A stretch of 64,000 bases of DNA from Clostridium sp. Marseille-P3244. Its GTDB lineage: Bacteria > Bacillota > Clostridia > Lachnospirales > Lachnospiraceae. Positions 1 through 8,013 of the stretch are shown here, one piece after another (the stretch's first letter is position 1; every line of letters starts with the position of its first letter). Location: NCBI RefSeq assembly GCF_900120155.1, contig NZ_LT635549.1, positions 2,078,688 to 2,142,687 on the forward strand, given 5' to 3'. Below the pieces are notes generated by a model that searched no databases, was not told where the DNA came from, and saw nothing but the letters and a program-made list of their open reading frames with translations. Both the position numbers and the translations under genes were made by a program.

Positions 1-528
1 GCAGTAAAGATTCGGCGTATCGCCGTGAGTGCCGGGATCATTCTGGCCGCGTACCTTTTGCAGTGCTCAGTGTTTCCGGCGCTGGAGATTGCCGGAACAA
101 GACCAAATCTGATGCTTATTATAACAGCGTCTTTTGGATTTATGAGAGGTTCCCGGGAGGGAATGCTGGTGGGATTTATATCAGGTCTTATGATCGATAT
201 CCAGTTCGGAGATATGATCGGTTTTTACGCTCTGATCTATCTAATGGCTGGATTTGTTAACGGTCTTTTTGAGCAGATGTATTTTGACGAGGATATCAAG
301 CTGCCTTTGTTTATGATCGCGGTGAGCGATCTGATATATGGACTCGTCATCTATTTCTTTTCTTTCCTGCTCAAGAGTGATTTTGGCTTTTTTACCTATC
401 TGAACCGGATCATTGTTCCTGAGACTATTTATACTATCGTTATAACTCTTGGAGTTTATCCCCTGCTTCTGTTTATCAATCATAAACTGGAGGCTGTAGA
501 GAAAAGGAGTGCAAGTAAATTTGTTTAG
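1..528 (+). CDS. mreD: Rod shape-determining protein MreD (5' end outside window)
   Basis: MreD is a membrane component of the elongasome that works with MreB and MreC to guide side-wall peptidoglycan synthesis. The protein has several hydrophobic segments, and the N-terminal stretch QCSVFPAL...TRPNLMLI followed by FGFMRGSREGML is typical of Clostridia MreD. The reading frame is open to the left edge. A GTG at position 25 exists, but family members normally have a few more residues ahead of this point and no ribosome site is seen before it, so the true start probably lies just outside the window. It overlaps the start of the PBP2 gene by a few bases, which indicates translational coupling in an mre-mrdA operon. 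Identity is based on sequence pattern and on the neighbouring mrdA and minCDE genes. Confidence 0.88.
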   Translation, partial: AVKIRRIAVSAGIILAAYLLQCSVFPALEIAGTRPNLMLIITASFGFMRGSREGMLVGFISGLMIDIQFGDMIGFYALIYLMAGFVNGLFEQMYFDEDIKLPLFMIAVSDLIYGLVIYFFSFLLKSDFGFFTYLNRIIVPETIYTIVITLGVYPLLLFINHKLEAVEKRSASKFV

Positions 529-3379
529 AGAAATCATTGACAGGATCAAAGAGGCAATAGACTACATCCTGGGATCCAGGCTTGTAGTTCTTATCGTAGT
601 ATTCTGCCTGAGTTCTTCTGTCCTGATCGGACGTCTTTTCTATCTCCAGATCGTAAAAGGCGAGGATTATCTTGAGAATTATGAGCTCCAGATACGCAAG
701 ACGAAAGAAGTAGCTGCCACAAGAGGGAATATTTATGACCGGAACGGAAACCTTCTGGCTTACAATAAGCTGGCTTATTCCGTCACGATCGAAGACACCC
801 TTTCTACAAATATTACAGAAAGTGACAGAAATAAGCTTCTCAACGATATCCTGGACAGAGTACTTACGATCGTGGAAAAAAACGGAGACTCTGTGATTGA
901 CAGTTTTGGGATCATTCTTGATTCCTCAGGAAATTATCAGTTTGCGGAGACGAATGAAACGCTGCGTCTCCGTTTTGTGGCAGATGTATTTGGCGAAAGT
1001 TATACGGATGATCTGACCGAAGAACAGCGGACACAGTCTGCCGCTGAAATTATGCATTTTCTCTGCTCAGAGCGGTATGGTCTGGATGATGAGAACAATG
1101 ATCCGGCATATATCCTGAAAATGGTCAATATGCGATATGCCATGGGGCTTAACAGCTACCAGCAGTATCTTTCCACAACGCTGGCTTCCGATGTCAGTGA
1201 TGAGACGGCGGCTGCCATAATGGAAAACCAGGAATCTCTGACCGGAGTTGATATTGCGGAAGATTCACTGCGGGTTTATCCGGACGGAGAATATTTCGCT
1301 TCCGTGATCGGCTACACCGGGCAGATTTCTCAGGAAGAGTACGACGCGCTGGACAGCGATGAGAAAAAACGTTATTCACTGTCAGATATCGTTGGAAAAT
1401 CCGGAATTGAACAGGCATTTGACAGTGTTCTTCAGGGAGAGAAGGGAGAACGCACTTTCTATGTGGATAATCTTGGAAAAGTAACAGATGTAGTCAGTTC
1501 AACCGATCCGGAGGCGGGCAATGATGTGTATCTGACCATAGACAAGAATCTGCAGATCAGCGCCTACAGGCTGCTGGAAGAAAAACTTGCCGGTATCATC
1601 CTGAGCAAGCTGAGCAATGTACTGGATTATGATCCTTCTACAGCGGAAGATACGAAATATATCATTATTCCGGTGGGAGACGCGTACAATGCTTTTATTG
1701 CTAACGAGATCATTGATATGGATCATTTTTCCAGTGAGGATGCGGGTACTGCGGAAAAGGCCGTCTATGAGATCTTTCATGACAAAAGAGAAAGTACACT
1801 TGACGAACTTATGGCTCAGCTCCGGGACCCGAATGCTCCTGCATACAGAGAGCTTTCGGATGAGATGCAGGCATACATGGATTATATCTGTGACACGGTC
1901 CTGAAGGAGGCTGCAGGACTTCTGCTTTCGGATGAGATCGACAGTACAGACGCGACTCAGACCGCATGGGCTGTGGATGAGACGATCAGTCTGTATACGT
2001 ATCTCAACTATGCCATTTCCCAGAACTGGATCGATACCTCAAAACTGGACGGGGGAACTTATTCCAGTTCAGAGGAAATCTATCAGGGAGTGTTGAACTA
2101 TTTAGAAGAATATTTGAGTGAGGACAGTAATTTCGACAAACTTCTCTATGAATATCTTATAAAATCAGGTAGTGTGACCGGTGCGCAGATCTGTGCAATC
2201 ACATATGAGCAGGGCGTGCTTCCCATGGATGAGACGGCCTATTACGGACTTTTAAACGGAACGACAGATCCTTACAGCTGGCTTTACAATAAGATTGAAA
2301 CCCTGGAGATTACTCCCGGTGATCTGGCTCTGGAACCATGTTCAGGCGGGGTGGTGGTGACAGATCCTAATTCGGGAGATGTGCTGGCCTGCGTTTCTTA
2401 TCCGGGATATGACAATAACAGACTGGCCAATACAATGGACTCAGCCTACTATAATAAGCTTAATACCGGACTGGCCAATATTTTCTACAACAGGGCGACA
2501 CAGGAAAAAACTGCTCCCGGATCAACCTACAAAATGGTTTCCGCTACCGCGGCTCTGGAAGAAGGGCTGATTGATTCCGGTACTTCCGTCTACTGTGACG
2601 GAGAATTTGATGAGGTAACTCCCAGTCCCAGATGCTGGATCTATCCCAATGGGCACGGCTCTCTGAATGTAGTCCAGGCCATCCAGCATTCTTGTAATTT
2701 ATTCTTCTATCAGATGGGATATGATCTGGGAATGGACGCAGACGGAAACTATGACAGTGATCTTGGGACAGACCGGCTTGCCAAATACGCGGAAATGTTC
2801 GGACTGGGCGAAAAATCAGGAGTGGAAATCCCCGAGGCAGAGCCTCAGATTTCAGATGAATATTCAATCCAGTCAGCGATCGGGCAGGGAACCAATAATT
2901 ATACTGTCAGCCAATTAAATCGGTATGTGACTGCTGTCGCGAACAGCGGAACGATCTATGATCTGACTCTGATCGATAAAACCACAGATTCGGACGGAAA
3001 CCTGATCAAAGACTATGAGGCCGAAGCGGTCCGAACAATGGATGAGATCAGTGCCGGCACCTGGGATATCCTTCACCAGGGAATGGAGCAGATGGTGGCA
3101 AGCGATTCCAACTTCATCGGACTGGAATTTTCTATGGCCGGAAAGACTGGAACGGCCCAGCATAACGAACTTCATGCGGACCATGTGCTGTTTGTCGGAT
3201 ACGCGCCTGCCCAGTCTCCTCAGATTTCGATCGCTGTCAGGATTACTTATGGGTATAATTCAGGTTATTCTGCCGAAATAGGAAGAGATATCGCGAGAAT
3301 TTATTTTAATCCGGATTTATCAGGAGAGTTGATCACAGGATCCGCAGCGGACCTGGGTGCCGGAATTGCCGGAGATTAA
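521..3379 (+). CDS. mrdA: Penicillin-binding protein 2 (class B transpeptidase, MrdA-like) with large insertion
   Basis: Class B PBP that cross-links peptidoglycan for cell elongation, probably with the downstream RodA. It has one N-terminal membrane anchor (residues about 20-45), a PBP dimerisation region (NIYDRNGNLLAYN), and a transpeptidase domain with the SxxK serine at about residue 668 (STYK), SCN at about 724, and KTG at about 875. At about 952 residues it is much longer than the usual 600-700. The extra length lies mostly between the helix after LTIDKNLQ (about 338) and GGVVVTDPNSGD (about 609), roughly 250 added residues rich in acidic and alpha-helical sequence. I chose the TTG at 521 because AAAGGAG lies 11 bases upstream; the in-frame GTG at 509 overlaps that ribosome site. 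It overlaps the end of mreD. Confidence 0.9.
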   Translation: MFREIIDRIKEAIDYILGSRLVVLIVVFCLSSSVLIGRLFYLQIVKGEDYLENYELQIRKTKEVAATRGNIYDRNGNLLAYNKLAYSVTIEDTLSTNITESDRNKLLNDILDRVLTIVEKNGDSVIDSFGIILDSSGNYQFAETNETLRLRFVADVFGESYTDDLTEEQRTQSAAEIMHFLCSERYGLDDENNDPAYILKMVNMRYAMGLNSYQQYLSTTLASDVSDETAAAIMENQESLTGVDIAEDSLRVYPDGEYFASVIGYTGQISQEEYDALDSDEKKRYSLSDIVGKSGIEQAFDSVLQGEKGERTFYVDNLGKVTDVVSSTDPEAGNDVYLTIDKNLQISAYRLLEEKLAGIILSKLSNVLDYDPSTAEDTKYIIIPVGDAYNAFIANEIIDMDHFSSEDAGTAEKAVYEIFHDKRESTLDELMAQLRDPNAPAYRELSDEMQAYMDYICDTVLKEAAGLLLSDEIDSTDATQTAWAVDETISLYTYLNYAISQNWIDTSKLDGGTYSSSEEIYQGVLNYLEEYLSEDSNFDKLLYEYLIKSGSVTGAQICAITYEQGVLPMDETAYYGLLNGTTDPYSWLYNKIETLEITPGDLALEPCSGGVVVTDPNSGDVLACVSYPGYDNNRLANTMDSAYYNKLNTGLANIFYNRATQEKTAPGSTYKMVSATAALEEGLIDSGTSVYCDGEFDEVTPSPRCWIYPNGHGSLNVVQAIQHSCNLFFYQMGYDLGMDADGNYDSDLGTDRLAKYAEMFGLGEKSGVEIPEAEPQISDEYSIQSAIGQGTNNYTVSQLNRYVTAVANSGTIYDLTLIDKTTDSDGNLIKDYEAEAVRTMDEISAGTWDILHQGMEQMVASDSNFIGLEFSMAGKTGTAQHNELHADHVLFVGYAPAQSPQISIAVRITYGYNSGYSAEIGRDIARIYFNPDLSGELITGSAADLGAGIAGD

Positions 3380-3394
3380 AGGATGGGATGAGAG

Positions 3395-4057
3395 ATGGAC
3401 AGGCTGGTGACGATCAGGAGCAGCCAATACGGACTGGATATTGAACTTGATCCGACAGCAGACTTCAGTATGCTGTTGGATACACTCATCGAAAAATTCA
3501 GGAAGTCTGCCCGTTTTTTTAAAGACGCGCAGATGGCTCTGAGTTTCAGTGGGAGAAGCCTTAAGCGGCAGGAGGAGGAACAGATCCTTAAAGCGATTAC
3601 GGAAAATACCCAGATAGAGATTCTGTGTATTATTGAGCGCGATGAGAAAAATGATATTATGTACAAAAGCATTGTGGAACGGACTTTATCGGATATATAT
3701 AAGAGAGAAGGCCAATTCTACAGAGGAACGCTCAGGAAAAGGCAAATACTGGAATCAGATTCCAATATTGTGATTCTTGGGGATGTAGAGCCGGGAGCCC
3801 GGGTGATCGCGGCCGGGAGCGTGGTTATTGTCGGAGCTCTTTACGGAGCTGTACACGCCGGCATTTCCGGTGACAGAGATGCTTTTGTTGTTGCGCTTTC
3901 CATGCAGCCCAGGCAGCTCTGCATCGGAGATATAGAGGCAAAACGCCAGATCATCTGCCAGGAGAGCCTGAACATCAAAGGACCGAAGATCGCTGTGGTC
4001 GACGGAAAACACATCTATCTGGATCCCCTTGCGGATCAGACACCAGAACTTATTTAG
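3395..4057 (+). CDS. minC: Septum site-determining protein MinC
   Basis: MinC inhibits FtsZ assembly away from midcell and is brought to the membrane by MinD. The 220-residue protein has the expected two parts: an N-terminal FtsZ-binding domain (about 1-105) and a C-terminal beta-helix domain (about 115-215) with the typical VILGDVEPGARVIAAGSVVIVGALYG pattern, here split by me for reading, which forms the dimer and binds MinD. It is followed 12 bases later by minD, preceded by an AGGAGG-like site. Gene order minC-minD-minE is the same as in other Clostridia that use MinE rather than DivIVA/MinJ for topological control. Confidence 0.93.
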   Translation: MDRLVTIRSSQYGLDIELDPTADFSMLLDTLIEKFRKSARFFKDAQMALSFSGRSLKRQEEEQILKAITENTQIEILCIIERDEKNDIMYKSIVERTLSDIYKREGQFYRGTLRKRQILESDSNIVILGDVEPGARVIAAGSVVIVGALYGAVHAGISGDRDAFVVALSMQPRQLCIGDIEAKRQIICQESLNIKGPKIAVVDGKHIYLDPLADQTPELI

Positions 4058-4069
4058 GAGGAAAGCGGC

Positions 4070-4870
4070 ATGGGAGAGGTTATTGTCATTACTTCAGGAA
4101 AAGGCGGCGTCGGCAAGACGACGACGACGGCAAATATCGGGATTGGTCTGTCCGGGCTCGGTAAAAAAGTTATTGTTATAGATACGGATCTGGGACTCAG
4201 GAATCTGGATGTGGTTATGGGACTGGAGAACAGGATCGTATATAATATCGTAGATGTAATAGAGGGGAACTGCAGACTGAAACAGGCGCTGATCAAGGAT
4301 AAGCGTTTCCCCGAGCTTTATCTCCTTCCCTCCGCGCAGACAAGAGACAAATCCAGTATTTCGCCGGAGCAGATGAAAAAACTTGTGGATGACATAAGAG
4401 AAGAATTTGACTTTATCCTGCTGGATTGTCCGGCCGGAATCGAACAGGGGTTTCAGAACGCCATCGCCGGAGCTGACCGCTCAATCGTGGTCACTACGCC
4501 AGAGGTCTCGGCCATCCGGGATGCCGACAGGATCATAGGACTTCTGGAAGCGTCAGGCATAAGACGGAATGACCTTCTGATCAATCGCCTTCGTATTGAT
4601 ATGGTAAAGCGTGGGGACATGATGTCAGTGGATGATGTAACTGAGATTTTGGCGGTAAATCTGCTGGGAGTAATACCGGACGATGAACAGGTAGTTATTG
4701 CCACAAATCAAGGAGAACCGATTGTAGGAGAAAACTGTCTGGCCGGCAGAGCTTATTCAAATATCTGCCGCAGACTGACGGGGGAGGAGATCCCCGTGGA
4801 AGATTTCTCAAGACCGGAAGGGTTTTTTGAAAAAATATCCAGCCTTTTCCACAGAAATCAGGGGGCTTAA
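4070..4870 (+). CDS. minD: Septum site-determining ATPase MinD
   Basis: ParA/MinD-type ATPase that binds the membrane in the ATP form, recruits MinC and is released by MinE. The deviant Walker A motif GKGGVGKTT is at residues 10-18 with both conserved lysines, the Walker A' region VIDTDLGLRN is near residue 40, and the Walker B LLDCPAG is near 120. The last residues GFFEKISSLFHR form the amphipathic membrane-targeting helix. Length of 266 residues is normal. It starts 12 bases after minC and ends 2 bases before minE, which shows a tight operon. Confidence 0.97.
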   Translation: MGEVIVITSGKGGVGKTTTTANIGIGLSGLGKKVIVIDTDLGLRNLDVVMGLENRIVYNIVDVIEGNCRLKQALIKDKRFPELYLLPSAQTRDKSSISPEQMKKLVDDIREEFDFILLDCPAGIEQGFQNAIAGADRSIVVTTPEVSAIRDADRIIGLLEASGIRRNDLLINRLRIDMVKRGDMMSVDDVTEILAVNLLGVIPDDEQVVIATNQGEPIVGENCLAGRAYSNICRRLTGEEIPVEDFSRPEGFFEKISSLFHRNQGA

Positions 4871-4872
4871 AT

Positions 4873-5082
4873 ATGAGTGTACGTTCTGTTTCCGTTGCGA
4901 AAGAAAGACTCCGGAATCTTCTTGTTTCAGACAGGATACAGTGTGCTCCGGACTCGGTGGACAGGCTCTCAGCCGATCTTTATCAGGCAGTTTCCAAATA
5001 TGTGGAAATAAAGCCGGAAAATTTTGACATCGAAATTACACGGACAGATATACATATAAGATACACGGGAGAAAAGAATTGA
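4873..5082 (+). CDS. minE: Cell division topological specificity factor MinE
   Basis: MinE stimulates MinD ATPase and restricts MinCD to the poles. The short 69-residue protein has the MinD-interaction segment in the N-terminal third (AKERLRNLLVSDR) and the beta-rich topological specificity domain at the end (NFDIEITRTDIHIRY). It is shorter than the E. coli protein (88 residues), as is usual in Clostridia. Its stop codon overlaps the TTG start of rodA, so the two are probably translationally coupled. Confidence 0.9.
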   Translation: MSVRSVSVAKERLRNLLVSDRIQCAPDSVDRLSADLYQAVSKYVEIKPENFDIEITRTDIHIRYTGEKN

Positions 5083-6215
5083 AAGTGATTTTGAAAAATA
5101 TAAAACTGCATTATGACCTGAAGGATTATCGCTTCAGCCTCATCATACCTGTTGTAATACTTTCAGTTATAGGTATATTTATGGTGAGAAGTGCCAGACC
5201 GGATCTGGTGAACCGGCAGATCATGGGAGTGATCCTGGGAGTGGCGGCAATGGCCGTGATCTCCCTGATCGATTATAACTGGGTGTTAAATCTGTACTGG
5301 CCCCTTTATATCCTGAACCTGCTTTTGCTGGCAGCTATCTGGATACCGGGCATCGGCGTGGAAGCAAACGGAGCCCGCCGCTGGCTGAATTTAGGAATCA
5401 CCCAGCTTCAGCCCTCTGATCTTACAAAGATTTTGATGATCCTGTTTTTTGCCAGATTTTTATCCGACAGAGAGAAAAAGATCAACAGCCCTAAATTGAT
5501 CTTGCAGGCTGTCGCACTGATCCTTCCCTCACTCATAATGATATATAAACAGCCGAATCTTTCCACCACGATATGCATTGCAGGTCTTTTCTGCGCGCTT
5601 ATGTTCCTGGGAGGCTTAAGCTACAAATTTATCGGAACCGTGCTTGCCGTGGCGGTGCCGGCTGTTATTCTCTTCCTGGTGATCGCGGTGCAGCCGAATC
5701 AGCCGTTCCTGCATGATTATCAGCAGGGAAGGATCCTGGCATGGCTGGATCCGGAGAAATACGCGGATGATGAGTCGTACCAGCAGCTTAACTCAGTTAT
5801 GGCTATCGGTTCCGGACAGCTGTCAGGAAAAGGTTATAATAACGATGAAACAACATCCGTCAAAAACGGAAATTTTGTCTCGGAGCCCCAGACAGATTTT
5901 ATTTTCGCGATCATAGGTGAAGAATTAGGATTTGTGGGTTGTTGTGTCGTCATATTTTTGCTATTATTAATTGTAATAGATTGTATTTTGATCGGCTTGA
6001 GAGCAAAAGATACAGGAGGGCGCATTATCTGCGGCGGAGTTGCCGCGCTGATAGGAATACAAAGTTTTATCAATATCGGCGTGGCTACATTGATCCTTCC
6101 CAACACGGGGCTGTCGCTTCCCTTCGTAAGTTATGGACTGACTTCCGTTGTATGTTTTTTTATGGGGATCGGGTTCGTACTAAATGTCGGTCTGCAGCCT
6201 AACAAATATCAGTAA
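5079..6215 (+). CDS. rodA: RodA-type SEDS peptidoglycan glycosyltransferase
   Basis: FtsW/RodA/SpoVE family polytopic membrane protein that polymerises lipid II glycan strands, most likely with the class B PBP encoded upstream. About ten membrane segments are visible across 378 residues. Family landmarks include GARRWLNLG, LQPSDLTKI, the long extracellular loop with DYQQGRILAWLDPE, QTDFIFAIIGEELGFVG, and the final LPFVSYGLTS. The start is a TTG that overlaps the minE stop. The location in the mreD-mrdA-min cluster argues for the elongation role rather than the division role. Confidence 0.92.
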   Translation: MKVILKNIKLHYDLKDYRFSLIIPVVILSVIGIFMVRSARPDLVNRQIMGVILGVAAMAVISLIDYNWVLNLYWPLYILNLLLLAAIWIPGIGVEANGARRWLNLGITQLQPSDLTKILMILFFARFLSDREKKINSPKLILQAVALILPSLIMIYKQPNLSTTICIAGLFCALMFLGGLSYKFIGTVLAVAVPAVILFLVIAVQPNQPFLHDYQQGRILAWLDPEKYADDESYQQLNSVMAIGSGQLSGKGYNNDETTSVKNGNFVSEPQTDFIFAIIGEELGFVGCCVVIFLLLLIVIDCILIGLRAKDTGGRIICGGVAALIGIQSFINIGVATLILPNTGLSLPFVSYGLTSVVCFFMGIGFVLNVGLQPNKYQ

Positions 6216-6229
6216 GGAGAGGGACAGTT

Positions 6230-6625
6230 ATGAATATCGGACTGGTCGCACATGATGCGAAGAAGAAACTCATGCAGAATTTTTGCATTGCGTATCGCGG
6301 AATACTCAGTAAGCATGAGTTGTACGCGACAGAGACGACAGGGACTCTTGTCGAAAGTGTAACAAATTTAAATATCCACAAGTTTCTTCCGGGTCATCTT
6401 GGGGGAAAGCAGCAGCTTGGCGCTCAGATCGAACACAACAATATCGACCTGCTTATTTTCTTCCGGGATCCTCTTTCTCCCCGTTCCCATGAGCCGGATG
6501 TGAATGACATAGTAAAACTGTGTGACATCTACAATATACCGATCGCCACCAATATCGCTACTGCCGAGGTGCTTATTCTGGCTCTGGACAGAGGGGATCT
6601 GGACTGGAGAGAGATGTATAAATAG
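6230..6625 (+). CDS. mgsA: Methylglyoxal synthase
   Basis: Converts dihydroxyacetone phosphate to methylglyoxal and phosphate, a bypass of lower glycolysis that relieves sugar-phosphate build-up. The 131-residue protein shows the start IGLVAHDAKKK, the phosphate-binding GHLGGKQQLGAQI, and the conserved LLIFFRDPLSP segment with the catalytic aspartate, followed by NIPIATNIATAEVLI. An AAGGAGAGG ribosome site precedes the ATG. It lies 14 bases after rodA and 14 before the carboxypeptidase gene, so it probably shares their transcript although its function is unrelated. Confidence 0.95.
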   Translation: MNIGLVAHDAKKKLMQNFCIAYRGILSKHELYATETTGTLVESVTNLNIHKFLPGHLGGKQQLGAQIEHNNIDLLIFFRDPLSPRSHEPDVNDIVKLCDIYNIPIATNIATAEVLILALDRGDLDWREMYK

Positions 6626-6639
6626 GACAGAACATAGGT

Positions 6640-7650
6640 ATGGAGAGCATGAAGCAAAGAAGACGAAAAAGACAGAAGAATGGGACCAGGATCGCCGCGG
6701 TTCTGATTTGTCTTGTACTTATTGCCGGCGCCGGTGTTACAGCGGGGCTTCTTATCCTGGCACAGTCCCGGGACTACGCAAAAGAGCATGAGGCATCTGT
6801 ATATAACCGGAGTTTGTATCAGGGAAACCTGTTCGCCGCGGATCTGTGTGTCACATCGGAGGAAGTTTCTCTTGAAGGATTTCAGGCTGAGTCCATATCT
6901 GCTGCGGGGCTATTTGATCTTGGACAGAAAAACGTACTTTGTGGGGACGGGATTTTTGATCGTGTTTATCCCGCCAGTACGACGAAGAGCATGACGGCGT
7001 ATCTTGCGCTGAAATATGGAAATCTAGACGATACTGTGACAGTCAGCGCTCATGCCACGGATTTCAACTGGGACGAATCAGTTGCCGGACTCCAGACAGG
7101 TGACACACTTACTTTATATGATCTGATATGCGGTCTGATGATTCAGTCAGGCAATGATTGCGGGACAGCTATAGCGGAATACATCTCCGGAAGCGAAGAG
7201 GCTTTTGCCGAGCTGATGAACCAGGAGGCAGCCGCTCTGGGTGCCACTGGGACCCATTTCGTGAATCCTCATGGTCTTCATGACGATAACCATTATACGA
7301 CGGCTTATGATCTGTATTTGATGTTTAACGCATGCCTGAAAGACCAGCGTTTTATAGATATTATATCTTTCGATTCGTACACAGCATCCATTACGGGAGC
7401 AGACGGCACCGTCCGTGCCGTGACATGGAATCCTACCAATTATTATTCAGCCGGGATCACGACACCTCCGGAAGGCATTCATGTGATCGGAGGCAAGACC
7501 GGGACTACGGACCAGGCAGGAAACTGTGTCGTCCTGTATGAGGAAGACAGCAGTGGAAATCCGTACATTTCTGTTATGATGGGGGCGCCGGACAAGTCTG
7601 TATTATATGAAGAAATGAACCTTCTCCTGGCAGCCGGGATCACAGGATAA
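6640..7650 (+). CDS. D-alanyl-D-alanine carboxypeptidase (PBP5/DacF family, S11 peptidase)
   Basis: Low-molecular-weight PBP that removes the terminal D-alanine from stem peptides. A basic N-terminus is followed by one membrane segment (about residues 20-42), so the enzyme is anchored by its N-terminus or exported. The active-site motifs are STTK with the serine at residue 113, SGN near 168, and KTGTTDQAG near 285. The protein (336 residues) lacks the long C-terminal beta domain and amphipathic helix of classical PBP5. It is the last gene of the left + strand run and is followed by a bidirectional terminator. Confidence 0.9.
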   Translation: MESMKQRRRKRQKNGTRIAAVLICLVLIAGAGVTAGLLILAQSRDYAKEHEASVYNRSLYQGNLFAADLCVTSEEVSLEGFQAESISAAGLFDLGQKNVLCGDGIFDRVYPASTTKSMTAYLALKYGNLDDTVTVSAHATDFNWDESVAGLQTGDTLTLYDLICGLMIQSGNDCGTAIAEYISGSEEAFAELMNQEAAALGATGTHFVNPHGLHDDNHYTTAYDLYLMFNACLKDQRFIDIISFDSYTASITGADGTVRAVTWNPTNYYSAGITTPPEGIHVIGGKTGTTDQAGNCVVLYEEDSSGNPYISVMMGAPDKSVLYEEMNLLLAAGITG

Positions 7651-7659
7651 ACATAAAAC

Positions 7660-7689
7660 TTAAGCCGCACGTAGAAACGTGCGGCTTAA
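7660..7689. terminator. Bidirectional rho-independent terminator
   Basis: A perfect 12-bp inverted repeat (7660-7671 and 7678-7689) with a 6-base loop lies between the convergent carboxypeptidase and DUF378 genes. The A- and T-rich ends of the stem allow termination from both sides. Confidence 0.85.
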
Positions 7690-7695
7690 TTATCT

Positions 7696-7899
7696 TTATT
7701 CTGACATACTTCTGATTCGTCCGTACAGACTGATAAGATACAGGCCGCACAGACCTACGATCGTATAGATGATCCTTGACAGCCAGCTCAGGTTTCCGAA
7801 AAGAAATGCCACGAGGTCAAATCTGAAGATGCCGACGAGAAGCCAGTTGATGGCGCCTATGATCACGATCGTCAAAGCCGTATTGTCAAACCATTTCAT
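7696..7899 (-). CDS. DUF378 family small membrane protein
   Basis: A 67-residue protein with two hydrophobic segments: TALTIVIIGAINWLLVGIF, with the NWLLVG motif of DUF378, and IIYTIVGLCGLYLISLY. The family is widespread in Firmicutes and has no established function. It is preceded by a clear GGAGG site on the - strand and is monocistronic: it converges on the carboxypeptidase gene and is divergent from the HlyD-like gene. Confidence 0.8.
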   Translation of the reverse strand: MKWFDNTALTIVIIGAINWLLVGIFRFDLVAFLFGNLSWLSRIIYTIVGLCGLYLISLYGRIRSMSE

Positions 7900-7948
7900 G
7901 TGATTTCCTCCTTTACCATGTCAATATTTTTATTATTTCCTTAAAAAC

Positions 7949-7977
7949 TGGAAATATACATCAGAAAATGATATACT
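7949..7977 (+). promoter_or_regulatory. Sigma-A promoter with extended -10 for the HlyD-like gene
   Basis: TGGAAA (7949-7954), 17-base spacer, TATACT (7972-7977) with the TG of an extended -10 at 7969-7970. It lies about 35 bases before the ribosome site of the HlyD-like gene. Read by eye; no mapping data. Confidence 0.6.
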
Positions 7978-8013
7978 GATTAAGTTATAAATTTCAGGAG
8001 GTGCAGTCTGATC

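Noticed and set aside
1531-2345. Insertion in PBP2 as a gene fusion or inserted mobile element
   Set aside because: The frame is continuous with normal composition and no repeats or inverted ends at the borders.
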